Source of the DNA: an uncultured Bacteroidales bacterium
GTDB taxonomy: Bacteria > Bacteroidota > Bacteroidia > Bacteroidales > Paludibacteraceae
NCBI GenBank assembly: GCA_903899865.1
Contig: CAIUKZ010000076.1
Span: 1-9,942, forward strand
DNA: 9,942 bases
Reading direction: 5' to 3'
Part shown: piece after piece, positions 1-6,634 of the stretch
How positions within the stretch are numbered: the first letter of the stretch is position 1
Layout: every line of letters starts with the position of its first letter
Translations under genes and position numbers: made by a program
Notes under the pieces: generated by a model
What the model was told of the DNA's origin: nothing
Database searches by the model: none
What the model saw: only the letters and a program-made list of their open reading frames with translations

Positions 1-2
1 AA

Positions 3-863
3 ATTATCGAAGAATTAAATTGGCTAAAGGAATCTAGTGAAAACCATCAGACAATAGATACTTATGCTAAAAAATTAAAGATTCAATTAGGAGCTCCCAC
101 TAAAGAATATAATCGGTTAAAGACCTCTTTATCAATATTTCTAACACTAGTGCAAATTTTGAATAAACCCGATTCAAGATATGATGCATTTTTTGCAAAT
201 ATTTTAGGGGCTAAATATGATAAACTACCTGATAACGTTTCTGTTTTGTCTTGGAATTATGATTGTCAATTTGAACTTGCATATAAAGAATACAGCCAAT
301 CTAAGCACTTGAATGATTTGTGGAACGAACTAAACATTTCAAGTAAAACGACTGAAAATGAAATGGATAGAGCTATTATGCCATTTTCGATTACAAAACT
401 TAATGGAACAGCATTACTATACAAAACTGAAATATTAAACCATTCCTCCTTTCTTGATCCTTATTACAATGAAGATAAAAATGAAAGTCAAATTGACTAT
501 ATTTACAGGACTTACTTTGAAAATCTAAGTAGAAGAGAGGCTAATCATGCAATGTCCTTTGCATGGGAAAATAATACTTCTAAAAATTTTAGCGAAAAAT
601 ATAGAAACATAGCCTTTGAAGCAGAATATCTTGTAATTATTGGGTATTCATTTCCATATTTTAATAGAGAAGTCGATAGAGATATTATTCAGAGGATGGT
701 TAAACTAAAAAAGGTTTATATACAAGATCCTTATTGTAAAGATGTAAAAGAGAGTTTCGAAGCTGCTCTTTCAGAAGAACAACTAGAAAAAGTGGAAAGT
801 GGTCAAATTAAAATCATCTTAAAGGAAAGCACAAAACAGTTTTTAATACCAAACGAGATGTAA
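3..863 (+). CDS. SIR2-like domain protein, C-terminal part (5' end outside window)
   Basis: The frame is open from base 3 to the TAA at 861-863, giving 286 visible residues. No credible start is visible: the GTG at 150 is internal, and the upstream codons read as ordinary protein (IIEELNWLKE...). Three motifs come in the order seen in SIR2-like (Rossmann-type, NAD-binding) proteins: LSWNYDCQFELAY around visible residues 82-94 (usual form TNYDxxxE), KLNG at 132-135 (usual form KLHG), and VIIGYSFPYFNREVD at about 211-225 (usual GYSxxxxD). The Gly-rich NAD loop expected near the N-terminus would lie left of the window. The catalytic His of the KLHG motif is Asn here, so enzymatic NAD cleavage or deacylation is doubtful unless another residue serves. 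Such proteins are often found in defence loci, but nothing else in this window supports that role. The family call is inferred from motifs only. The gene converges with the next one across a 93-bp gap in which I see no hairpin terminator. Confidence 0.5.
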   Translation: MIEELNWLKESSENHQTIDTYAKKLKIQLGAPTKEYNRLKTSLSIFLTLVQILNKPDSRYDAFFANILGAKYDKLPDNVSVLSWNYDCQFELAYKEYSQSKHLNDLWNELNISSKTTENEMDRAIMPFSITKLNGTALLYKTEILNHSSFLDPYYNEDKNESQIDYIYRTYFENLSRREANHAMSFAWENNTSKNFSEKYRNIAFEAEYLVIIGYSFPYFNREVDRDIIQRMVKLKKVYIQDPYCKDVKESFEAALSEEQLEKVESGQIKIILKESTKQFLIPNEM

Positions 864-956
864 ACCTAACAGTTAAATAATTATTGTATCTATTTTTTCC
901 AATTTGAAGAAACAGGAAATGGGAAGGTGAAGATAAATAAATAATGATGCGGAGTC

Positions 957-1937
957 TTACATCCATACCAATCGTTCCATTGCCGTTTTCTCTCTCACAG
1001 ACAAATCCTTCAGAATGCTTGATGACTGCCTGATGTAACTGATATCCTGGTGAAGTGCAGATTGCTCAAACAGACGCGAAACTTCGCTCCACATAGCTGC
1101 TATTGCTACAAAATCGGTATAGGATGCATGAATGACATCTGACTGTAAAAGCTCGGCACTCTCTTTGAGAAAATCACGATAAAGATTACGAAACAGCGCA
1201 CCTCCAGTACCGGCACGCTCCATCAGCATGGCCATCATTTTGAAGTCTTTTTCTACATTTTTGCTATTCTTATACCACTTAATTACTTCTTTGGAAGTTC
1301 GCTCAATGCCTTTGTAGCCGATATTGGAAATGGGTGGATGGAGAAATTCATTGGCATTGTTCTTTATAGCTACTGAGATAGCTTGTTTTAGATCAAATGA
1401 CTCACCAGTCTTGTCTAACGTATAGTACAAATTGCGTGACGACATAGCTCCCTTTTCGGATCGTGCTCGAGCAAGACTTTCCAAGGTGGTTTTGTTCAGT
1501 CCATTTTGCTGGCGGGTGTCCACCAAGTAAGCATATTGCTCATCATACCCACACAATGCCACATAGTGCCCAGCGAAGTGAAATGGTCGCTTGAAATACT
1601 CCAAATGAAAACAGTCCAGCTTCAACCCTACTGCTTTCCCATTATCCAACAATGATTTAACTTCATTCCAGGCTTTGGTTGGAGAGGAAGTTTCTTTGAC
1701 AGTAAGATGCAGGTGGAGGTTACGAGCAAGGCTAGCAGTGAGCGCATCTGGCTTTACTCGCCCACCAATAAACGGCAGATCCATCACTTTGAGTTTCCAG
1801 AAGATATAGCCAAGCCCCTCTCCTAGCCCGAAAAGCATGGGCTCTGAGAGGTGAATATCCAACTGGTGCAACAATGTACCTGTAGCAGTGGTTTCGCAAT
1901 GATTACCATCGAATGGCTGTAGATGTGGGATAAGCAT
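957..1937 (-). CDS. BtrH N-terminal domain protein (BtrH_N/DUF4872-like), putative papain-fold acyltransferase or hydrolase
   Basis: A 326-residue protein from ATG at 1937. A GTG at 2003 would add 22 residues, but these are encoded by the hairpin repeats, so I reject it. The N-terminus reads PFDGNHCETTATGTLL, then LSEPMLFGLGEGLGY, then GHYVALCGYDEQYAYLVDTR; this resembles the N-terminal domain of BtrH, the enzyme that moves an acyl-amino acid from carrier protein to aminoglycoside in butirosin synthesis. Cys14, His124 and Asp140 have the spacing of a papain/C39-like triad (my inference). The remaining half (about residues 150-326) is helical and resembles the DUF4872 part that often follows this domain. 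No signal peptide or membrane segment is visible. No antibiotic cluster, carrier protein or ligase lies nearby, so the substrate is unknown. It points the same way as ilvC but lies beyond a strong terminator and needs its own promoter; its start is 15 bases from the first palindrome. The stop is TAA. Confidence 0.65.
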   Translation of the reverse strand: MLIPHLQPFDGNHCETTATGTLLHQLDIHLSEPMLFGLGEGLGYIFWKLKVMDLPFIGGRVKPDALTASLARNLHLHLTVKETSSPTKAWNEVKSLLDNGKAVGLKLDCFHLEYFKRPFHFAGHYVALCGYDEQYAYLVDTRQQNGLNKTTLESLARARSEKGAMSSRNLYYTLDKTGESFDLKQAISVAIKNNANEFLHPPISNIGYKGIERTSKEVIKWYKNSKNVEKDFKMMAMLMERAGTGGALFRNLYRDFLKESAELLQSDVIHASYTDFVAIAAMWSEVSRLFEQSALHQDISYIRQSSSILKDLSVREKTAMERLVWM

Positions 1938-1951
1938 AATACTAGTATTGG

Positions 1952-2258
1952 AAAACCCCTCCGGGGTTTTGTTGTTTGTTTTGACCTTGTCCCCTAGTTG
2001 CACTAGGGGTTAACATAGGTGTACACCTACGGTGTTGGGATCGCAGTGACTGTTGTTATTGGGAAATCCCTTCGGGGTTTTCTTTCACTTTTGTCTGCTT
2101 CCCCTAGTTGCACTAGGGGTTAACTCAGGTAAACACCTACGGTGTTCGGATTTGCTTTGACTTTTGTTATTGGGAAACTCTTCTGGAGTTTTGTTACTTT
2201 TTTGCCCTTGTCCCCTAGTTGTACTAGGGGTTAACGTTGGTTTACACCTACGGTGTAA
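1952..2258. repeat. Three tandem ~111-bp units of paired palindromes (REP/BIME-like array)
   Basis: Each unit has three hairpins with three-base loops. Unit 1: 1952-1970 (AAAACCCC/GGGGTTTT), 1991-2009 (CCCCTAGT/ACTAGGGG) and 2023-2035 (ACACC/GGTGT). Unit 2: 2064-2080, 2101-2119 and 2132-2146. Unit 3: 2175-2191, 2212-2230 and 2242-2258. Equivalent hairpins are spaced 109-112 bp apart. The stretch TATTGGGAAA precedes the first hairpin of units 2 and 3 and a variant precedes unit 1; GTTAAC follows the middle hairpin in all three. Stem changes are mostly paired or become G-T wobbles, which suggests selection on the folded form. The architecture matches REP-type palindromes mobilised in trans by RAYT (Y1-type) transposases; this is inference, since no transposase is in the window. 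With the inverted unit that follows, this array fills most of the 512-bp gene-free stretch 1938-2449. Confidence 0.85.
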
Positions 2259-2291
2259 GTTGCTTTCACATAAAGTTACATTATCAAGTAC

Positions 2292-2375
2292 TGACTCTGA
2301 AGGAGTCAACCTATGTTAACCCCCAATGAAATTGGGGGACTGAGGAACTACCTAGCTACAACTCCAGAGGAGTTG
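2292..2375. repeat. Diverged hairpin unit in inverted orientation
   Basis: Three hairpins: 2292-2308 (TGACTCT/GGAGTCA, loop GAA, one wobble), 2320-2338 (CCCCCAAT/ATTGGGGG, loop GAA) and 2359-2375 (CAACTCC/GGAGTTG, loop AGA). The linker ACCTATGTTAAC (2309-2320) is the reverse complement of GTTAACATAGGT at 2009-2020 in unit 1. Read on the + strand, hairpin order and linker match those of the three tandem units read on the - strand, while the stem sequences differ almost completely. The array is thus a three-plus-one arrangement with opposed ends, as in BIME-like elements. Confidence 0.75.
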
Positions 2376-2396
2376 CCCTCACAAATGCAAATATAC

Positions 2397-2428
2397 AAAA
2401 AAGAGCCACCTCACAGGAGATGACTCTT
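2397..2428 (-). terminator. Intrinsic terminator of the ilv cluster
   Basis: On the - strand the arms 2428-2417 (AAGAGTCATCTC) and 2412-2401 (GAGGTGGCTCTT) form a 12-bp stem with two G-U wobbles and a four-base loop, followed directly by a run of six U. In the + direction the wobbles become C-A mismatches, so it serves the - strand. It lies 22 bases after the ilvC stop and should separate ilvC from the repeats and the BtrH-like gene. Confidence 0.85.
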
Positions 2429-2449
2429 CATTTTTTTTTATTATATAGA

Positions 2450-3928
2450 CTATTCTACAATTTTCTTCATGGCAGTCATAGCAGCACGAAGTTCAGCTCC
2501 ACAGATTTCGATGGAGTGATTGCGGATAGCAGCATTTACTTTTACCAATTCGAAGTTATCAACACTTGATTTAGCTGTGGCGTTGAAGTTTTTACCAATT
2601 ACATTGGTGTCAATTTTCTTCATAAAATCAGCCAAAAGTGGTTTACAAGCATGGTCAAACAAGTAACAACCGTACTCTGCAGTATCAGAAATTACACGAT
2701 TCATTTCAAACAACTTCTTGCGAGCAATGGTGTTGGCAATAAGTGGTGTTTCGTGCAATGACTCATAATAAGCCGATTCGTTTTTGATGCCTGAGCAAGT
2801 CATTGACTCATAAGCCAATTCCACACCAGCCTTAACGAAAGCTACCATCAACAAAGCATTGTCAAAATACTCTTGTTCAGCTATTTCTACATTGCCAGCA
2901 GGAGTTTTTTCAAATTCTGTTTCACCAGTTGCAGCACGCCAAGCAAGCAAGTTTTTGTCACCAGCAGCCCAATCTTCCATCATGATTCTTGAGAATTCAC
3001 CAGACAAGATATCATCCATGTGTTTGATAAACAATGGACGCATGATGTCTTTCAATTCTTCAGTCAATTTGAAAGCTTCTACTTTAGCTACGTTTGACAG
3101 TCGATCCATCATGTTGGTGATACCACCAATTTTCAAGGCTTCAGTGATTACTTCCCATCCGTATTGTACTAGTTTAGAAGCATATCCTTTATCAATTCCT
3201 TTTTCCACCATTTTGTTGAACGAAAGGATAGATCCAGTTTGAAGCAATCCACAAAGAATTGTTTGCTCACCCATCAAGTCAGATTTTACTTCTGCTACGA
3301 ATGATGAAAGAAGCACACCAGCGCGGTGTCCACCTGTACCTACACAATAAGCCTTAGCTATTTCAAGACCATCGCCATTAGGATTATTATCAGCATGTAC
3401 AGCTATCAAAGTTGGTACACCAAAACCACGTAGGTATTCGGCACGAACTTCAGATGCTGGAGATTTAGGCGCAATCATCACCACAGTGATATCCTTACGG
3501 ATTTGAGTTCCTTCTTCCACGATGTTGAAACCATGAGAATATGACAAACAAGCACCTTGTTTCATCAATGGCACAACAGCATTCACTACAGATGTATGTT
3601 GTTTGTCTGGAGCAAGATTGGAAACCATGTCAGCTGTAGGAATCAACTCTTCGAAAGTACCTACTTTGAAACCGTTTTCGGTAGCATTAACATAAGAAGC
3701 ACGTTTGTTGTCTATCGCTTCTTGACGCAATGCATAAGAAACATCAAGACCGCTATCGCGCATGTTTTGACCTTGAGCCAATCCTTGAGCACCACAACCG
3801 ATAATAACGATTTTCTTTCCAACTAGTTTTTTAACACCATCAGCGAATTCGCTGTTTGCCATAAAATCACACTTGCCCAACTCTTGAACCTTCAGGCGAT
3901 GAGGAAGTGAATTGAAATAATTTGCCAT
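2450..3928 (-). CDS. ilvC: Ketol-acid reductoisomerase (NADP+), class II (long form)
   Basis: Cytoplasmic, Mg-dependent enzyme that isomerises and reduces acetolactate or acetohydroxybutyrate with NADPH, the second common step of valine and isoleucine synthesis. The 492 residues fit the long class II form (E. coli IlvC is 491) and align with it almost without gaps. The Rossmann loop GCGAQG is at 44-49; Arg68, Arg76 and Ser78 match the NADPH phosphate contacts; His132 and Lys155 are in place; the metal ligands Asp217, Glu221, Glu389 and Glu393 and Ser414 are all present, so it should be active. I chose ATG 3928 (MANYFNSL...), the family start. An in-frame ATG at 3979 would add 17 residues (MLMDELNAC...) and cut the gap to ilvN from 68 to 17 bp; it cannot be excluded. 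It is the last gene of the cluster, followed by an intrinsic terminator. The stop is TAG. Confidence 0.97.
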   Translation of the reverse strand: MANYFNSLPHRLKVQELGKCDFMANSEFADGVKKLVGKKIVIIGCGAQGLAQGQNMRDSGLDVSYALRQEAIDNKRASYVNATENGFKVGTFEELIPTADMVSNLAPDKQHTSVVNAVVPLMKQGACLSYSHGFNIVEEGTQIRKDITVVMIAPKSPASEVRAEYLRGFGVPTLIAVHADNNPNGDGLEIAKAYCVGTGGHRAGVLLSSFVAEVKSDLMGEQTILCGLLQTGSILSFNKMVEKGIDKGYASKLVQYGWEVITEALKIGGITNMMDRLSNVAKVEAFKLTEELKDIMRPLFIKHMDDILSGEFSRIMMEDWAAGDKNLLAWRAATGETEFEKTPAGNVEIAEQEYFDNALLMVAFVKAGVELAYESMTCSGIKNESAYYESLHETPLIANTIARKKLFEMNRVISDTAEYGCYLFDHACKPLLADFMKKIDTNVIGKNFNATAKSSVDNFELVKVNAAIRNHSIEICGAELRAAMTAMKKIVE

Positions 3929-3996
3929 TTTGTTTGAATTTTTATCTGAAAAACAAGCATTCAGCTCATCCATCAGCATTACTAATTTATTGATTA

Positions 3997-4545
3997 TTAT
4001 CTTTTTAAGTTTTCTAATTTCTTGATATTTTCGAGCATATCAGTAAGTCGCTCCACTTTTGATTTGGTGATAGCAACTCGTCCTGATCGTACAAATTGAA
4101 GTACACCCACTTTTTGACTCAATTCCTCGAATAAGTCTTGAGTTTCTTGATAATGTCCAGCCTTTTGTAACACCACAAAGTCTGGGTTCATTTCCATGAT
4201 ACGAATACGATGTTGGCGTATCATTTCTTCTAATGAACCTTGTGCCAATAATTTCTCAGTTGCAATTTTATATAGCGCAATTTCTTGGTGAACTAATTCA
4301 TCATCCGTATTGAAATAAGCCTTCAAAATATCGATTCGTTTGTCAATCTGTTGAACCACTTTGGTGACTACATCCAAGCTTGTATTGATGGTGATAGTAA
4401 ACTTATGTATTCCTTTAATTGCTGAAGGAGAGACAGATAGAGTTTCTATATTGATGGCCCTACGTGTAAAAATAATGGTGATTTGACCTAGCAAACCGAC
4501 CGTATTTTCGGAGAAGACCGTTATTGTATATAATTTATTTTCCAT
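3997..4545 (-). CDS. ilvN: Acetolactate synthase, regulatory small subunit
   Basis: Regulatory subunit that binds and activates the catalytic subunit IlvB and makes it sensitive to valine. The 182-residue protein has an N-terminal ACT domain at about 5-80 (YTITVFSENTVGLLGQI, then INIETLSVS) and the C-terminal small-subunit domain at about 85-165 (ending near FVRSGRVAITKS). Gly18 and Asn32 occupy the positions of Gly14 and Asn29 of E. coli IlvH, where changes give valine resistance, so feedback inhibition by valine is likely (inference). It is slightly longer than IlvH (163), as usual outside enterobacteria. It lies 76 bp downstream of ilvB and upstream of ilvC on the same strand. No terminator is visible in either gap, so the three genes are probably co-transcribed. 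It could equally be named ilvH. Confidence 0.95.
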   Translation of the reverse strand: MENKLYTITVFSENTVGLLGQITIIFTRRAINIETLSVSPSAIKGIHKFTITINTSLDVVTKVVQQIDKRIDILKAYFNTDDELVHQEIALYKIATEKLLAQGSLEEMIRQHRIRIMEMNPDFVVLQKAGHYQETQDLFEELSQKVGVLQFVRSGRVAITKSKVERLTDMLENIKKLENLKR

Positions 4546-4621
4546 ATTAAAATGAGTAGTTACGAGGTAAAAAAGTCAAATTTAATAATAAACCTTGAAA
4601 AAAGTGTAGTTTATTTCTGAG

Positions 4622-6322
4622 TTAGCTTTCCAATACCATATCAGACACACATGCTCCCGCTGGAACCATTGGAAACACCATTCCCTTGGTTTCAACATTT
4701 ACTACCAACAAATAAGGTTTGTCGTCTTTCAACATATCAGCTATAGCAGCATCCAATTCTTCTCGTTTATGAACTTCCGTTCCATCAATACGGTAAGCTT
4801 TTGCAATGGCAATAAAATCTGGATTTTGCATTTCGGTAAACGAATATCTTTCATCAAAAAACATTTCTTGCCATTGGCGAACCATACCCAAAAAATGATT
4901 GTTGAGAATAATCAATTTTACCCCTATTTGCTCTTGCATGATGGTTCCCAATTCTTGGATGGTCATTTGAAATCCACCGTCACCATTGAATGAACAAACC
5001 ACCCTGTCTGGTGCTCCTACTTTAGCTCCCATGGCTGCTGGAATACCAAATCCCATCGTGCCCAATCCACCTGAAGTAACCATGCTTCTGCCCTGAGTAA
5101 AATTAAAATAACGTGCAGCCATCATTTGATTTTGACCTACGTCAGTTACCAAAACTGCCTTATTGTCTGTCGCTTCCGAAATTTTACGAACTACTTCGCC
5201 CATGGTTATTTCACCTTCGGTAGGATGAACCTCACGTTCGACTACTTTGTCAAATTCTAATTGACGATGAACCTCAAAGCTTGCTACCCACTGATCATGA
5301 CTTGCTGCATTTACCATTGCTGTCAATGCTGGTAATGTATCCTTTGCACTACCTAACACCGGCGCATCCACCTTAATATTCTTACCTATTTCAGCTGGAT
5401 CAATATCTAGATGTATGATTTTGGCTTGTTTGGCATAACGATTCAAATCACCCGTCACACGGTCATCAAAACGCATCCCAATAGCAATCAGCACATCACA
5501 TTCATTGGTTTTAATATTAGGAGCTACGTTGCCATGCATGCCAAGAAAGCCCATATTTAGATGAAAATCTGTAGCCATAGCAGAGCCACCTAACAGTGTC
5601 CAAGCAGCTGGTATACCTGTTTTCTCCAAGAAAGTCTTCAATTCAGCTTCTGCACCAGCCAATGTAACTCCTTGTCCTACAAGTGCAAATGGTTTTTTAG
5701 CTGTGTCTATCAGCCTTGCTGCTTCGGCCACCTGGTCAAGACTTACATCTGGATAAGGAATATAGCTTCGAATAAATGTACAAGGTTCGTAATGAAACTC
5801 TACATCTTGAAATTGAGCATTTTTAGCAATATCCAACACCACAGGACCTGGACGACCTGTGCGTGCAATATAAAATGCACGCGCTACAGCCCATGCTATA
5901 TCTTCCGCTCTCCGTATCTGATATGCCCATTTTGTAATAGGGGCTGTAATACCCACCACATCAATTTCTTGAAATGCATCAGTGCCTAGTAATGGTGCTG
6001 CTACTTGACCTGTGATGACTACCAATGGTGTGCTATCAATCATTGCATCACCTATACCTGTTATGGTATTGGTTGCACCAGGACCCGATGTAACCAAACT
6101 TACTCCTACTTTGCCCGATACACGTGCATAACCTTGTGCTGCATGCGTGGCTCCTTGTTCATGACGTGTCAAAATATGATTGATTTGACCATGAAAATCA
6201 TATAATGCATCGAATACGGGCATGATAGCACCGCCTGGATAACCAAAAATTGTATCAACACCTTCACAAATGAGTGAACGTATAAATGCTTCTGAACCTT
6301 TAATTTTATTGTTATTTTCCAT
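4622..6322 (-). CDS. ilvB: Acetolactate synthase, catalytic large subunit
   Basis: Thiamine-diphosphate and FAD dependent enzyme that condenses pyruvate with pyruvate or 2-oxobutyrate, the first committed step to valine, leucine and isoleucine. The 566 residues from ATG 6322 (MENNNKIKGSEAF) cover all three domains: the PYR domain with the activating Glu55 in RHEQGATHAAQGYAR; the central FAD-binding domain with GMRFDDRVTG at 282-291; and the PP domain with the ThDP signature GDGG at 447-450 through NN at 474-475. The motif MVRQWQEMFF (about 480-489) is typical of biosynthetic AHAS rather than catabolic ALS, and the small subunit next door agrees. The open frame continues upstream to a TTG at 6394, which I do not accept as start because family members begin near MENN and TTG starts are rare. 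It is 312 bp from ilvD, so it may have its own promoter. Confidence 0.96.
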   Translation of the reverse strand: MENNNKIKGSEAFIRSLICEGVDTIFGYPGGAIMPVFDALYDFHGQINHILTRHEQGATHAAQGYARVSGKVGVSLVTSGPGATNTITGIGDAMIDSTPLVVITGQVAAPLLGTDAFQEIDVVGITAPITKWAYQIRRAEDIAWAVARAFYIARTGRPGPVVLDIAKNAQFQDVEFHYEPCTFIRSYIPYPDVSLDQVAEAARLIDTAKKPFALVGQGVTLAGAEAELKTFLEKTGIPAAWTLLGGSAMATDFHLNMGFLGMHGNVAPNIKTNECDVLIAIGMRFDDRVTGDLNRYAKQAKIIHLDIDPAEIGKNIKVDAPVLGSAKDTLPALTAMVNAASHDQWVASFEVHRQLEFDKVVEREVHPTEGEITMGEVVRKISEATDNKAVLVTDVGQNQMMAARYFNFTQGRSMVTSGGLGTMGFGIPAAMGAKVGAPDRVVCSFNGDGGFQMTIQELGTIMQEQIGVKLIILNNHFLGMVRQWQEMFFDERYSFTEMQNPDFIAIAKAYRIDGTEVHKREELDAAIADMLKDDKPYLLVVNVETKGMVFPMVPAGACVSDMVLES

Positions 6323-6634
6323 TTTCTTTGTAATTATTTGAGAGATGCTTAGCAATTGGATAACATTAAACTCTATTTGCTGAACTGATTTCAATCCAAC
6401 AAACTATTATATTCACAATAATATGGTCAATGTCAAGTTGACAAACACAAGTAGTTAGATGGACTTAGTTACAAGGTTGATTGCGTGACAGTTATCAAAT
6501 GCAACTAAAATTCATTTAATTTACTTTTTAAAATTATCTTGTAGAAATATTTTGTTTTAATAATGCTTAATGTTCAATGTGTCTTAAAACCGACATTTAA
6601 TTTTCAAACATGATTACAACATTTAATTAAGCCA
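6323..6634. other. ilvD-ilvB intergenic stretch, AT-rich, no attenuator seen
   Basis: This 312-bp gap is unusually long for genes of one pathway in one direction. I find no GC-rich hairpin followed by a U-run on the - strand, so no evident terminator after ilvD and no second attenuator. It contains a candidate promoter with a palindrome (6416-6445) and two tiny ORFs with little meaning (6567-6596 and 6495-6515, - strand). Read-through from ilvD therefore seems possible alongside a local start. Confidence 0.5.
6416..6445 (-). promoter_or_regulatory. Candidate ilvB promoter with palindromic operator in the spacer
   Basis: On the - strand TTTG (6445-6442) is followed after 18 bases by TATTATTG (6423-6416), one mismatch from the Bacteroidota -7 consensus TAnnTTTG and one base short of the usual spacing. 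The perfect 13-bp palindrome TGTCAAGTTGACA (6431-6443) overlaps the -33 element and spacer, a position where a bound protein would block the polymerase. Transcription would start near 6410, about 90 bases before the ilvB ATG. The promoter is a weak match; the palindrome is certain as sequence, its role is inference. Confidence 0.35.

Noticed and set aside
150..152. GTG 150 as start of the first gene
   Set aside because: The frame is open to the left edge with ordinary protein-like codons, and the domain needs residues further upstream.
864..956. Shared terminator between the two converging genes
   Set aside because: Only a short AT palindrome (AATAATTATT) is present; no stable stem with a U-run is seen on either strand.
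1938..2003. GTG start at 2003 for the BtrH-like gene
   Set aside because: The extra 22 codons lie in two repeat hairpins and the linker between them; the family homology begins at the ATG at 1937.
2085..2309. 74-codon frame on the - strand within the repeats
   Set aside because: It is a translation of the hairpin units (repeated RRC.P.LTPS.TRG pattern from the palindromes), with no family resemblance; it ends inside the repeats.
1952..2375. CRISPR array
   Set aside because: Units are internally palindromic with three different hairpins, vary in sequence, and lack identical repeats with unique spacers; there are no cas genes.
2859..3242. 127-codon frame on the + strand inside ilvC; likewise 7752-8192 inside ilvD and the + strand frames inside ilvB
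   Set aside because: They are antisense shadows of strongly conserved genes with no family resemblance.
6323..6394. 24-residue in-frame extension of IlvB rich in Ile/Leu/Val, tempting as a fused leader peptide
   Set aside because: It would start at a TTG, has no stop before ilvB, no hairpin follows, and AT-rich DNA gives many Ile and Leu codons by chance.
6567..6596. Nine-codon frame MSVLRHIEH on the - strand between ilvD and ilvB
   Set aside because: It has no run of branched-chain codons and no terminator behind it, so nothing marks it as a leader.
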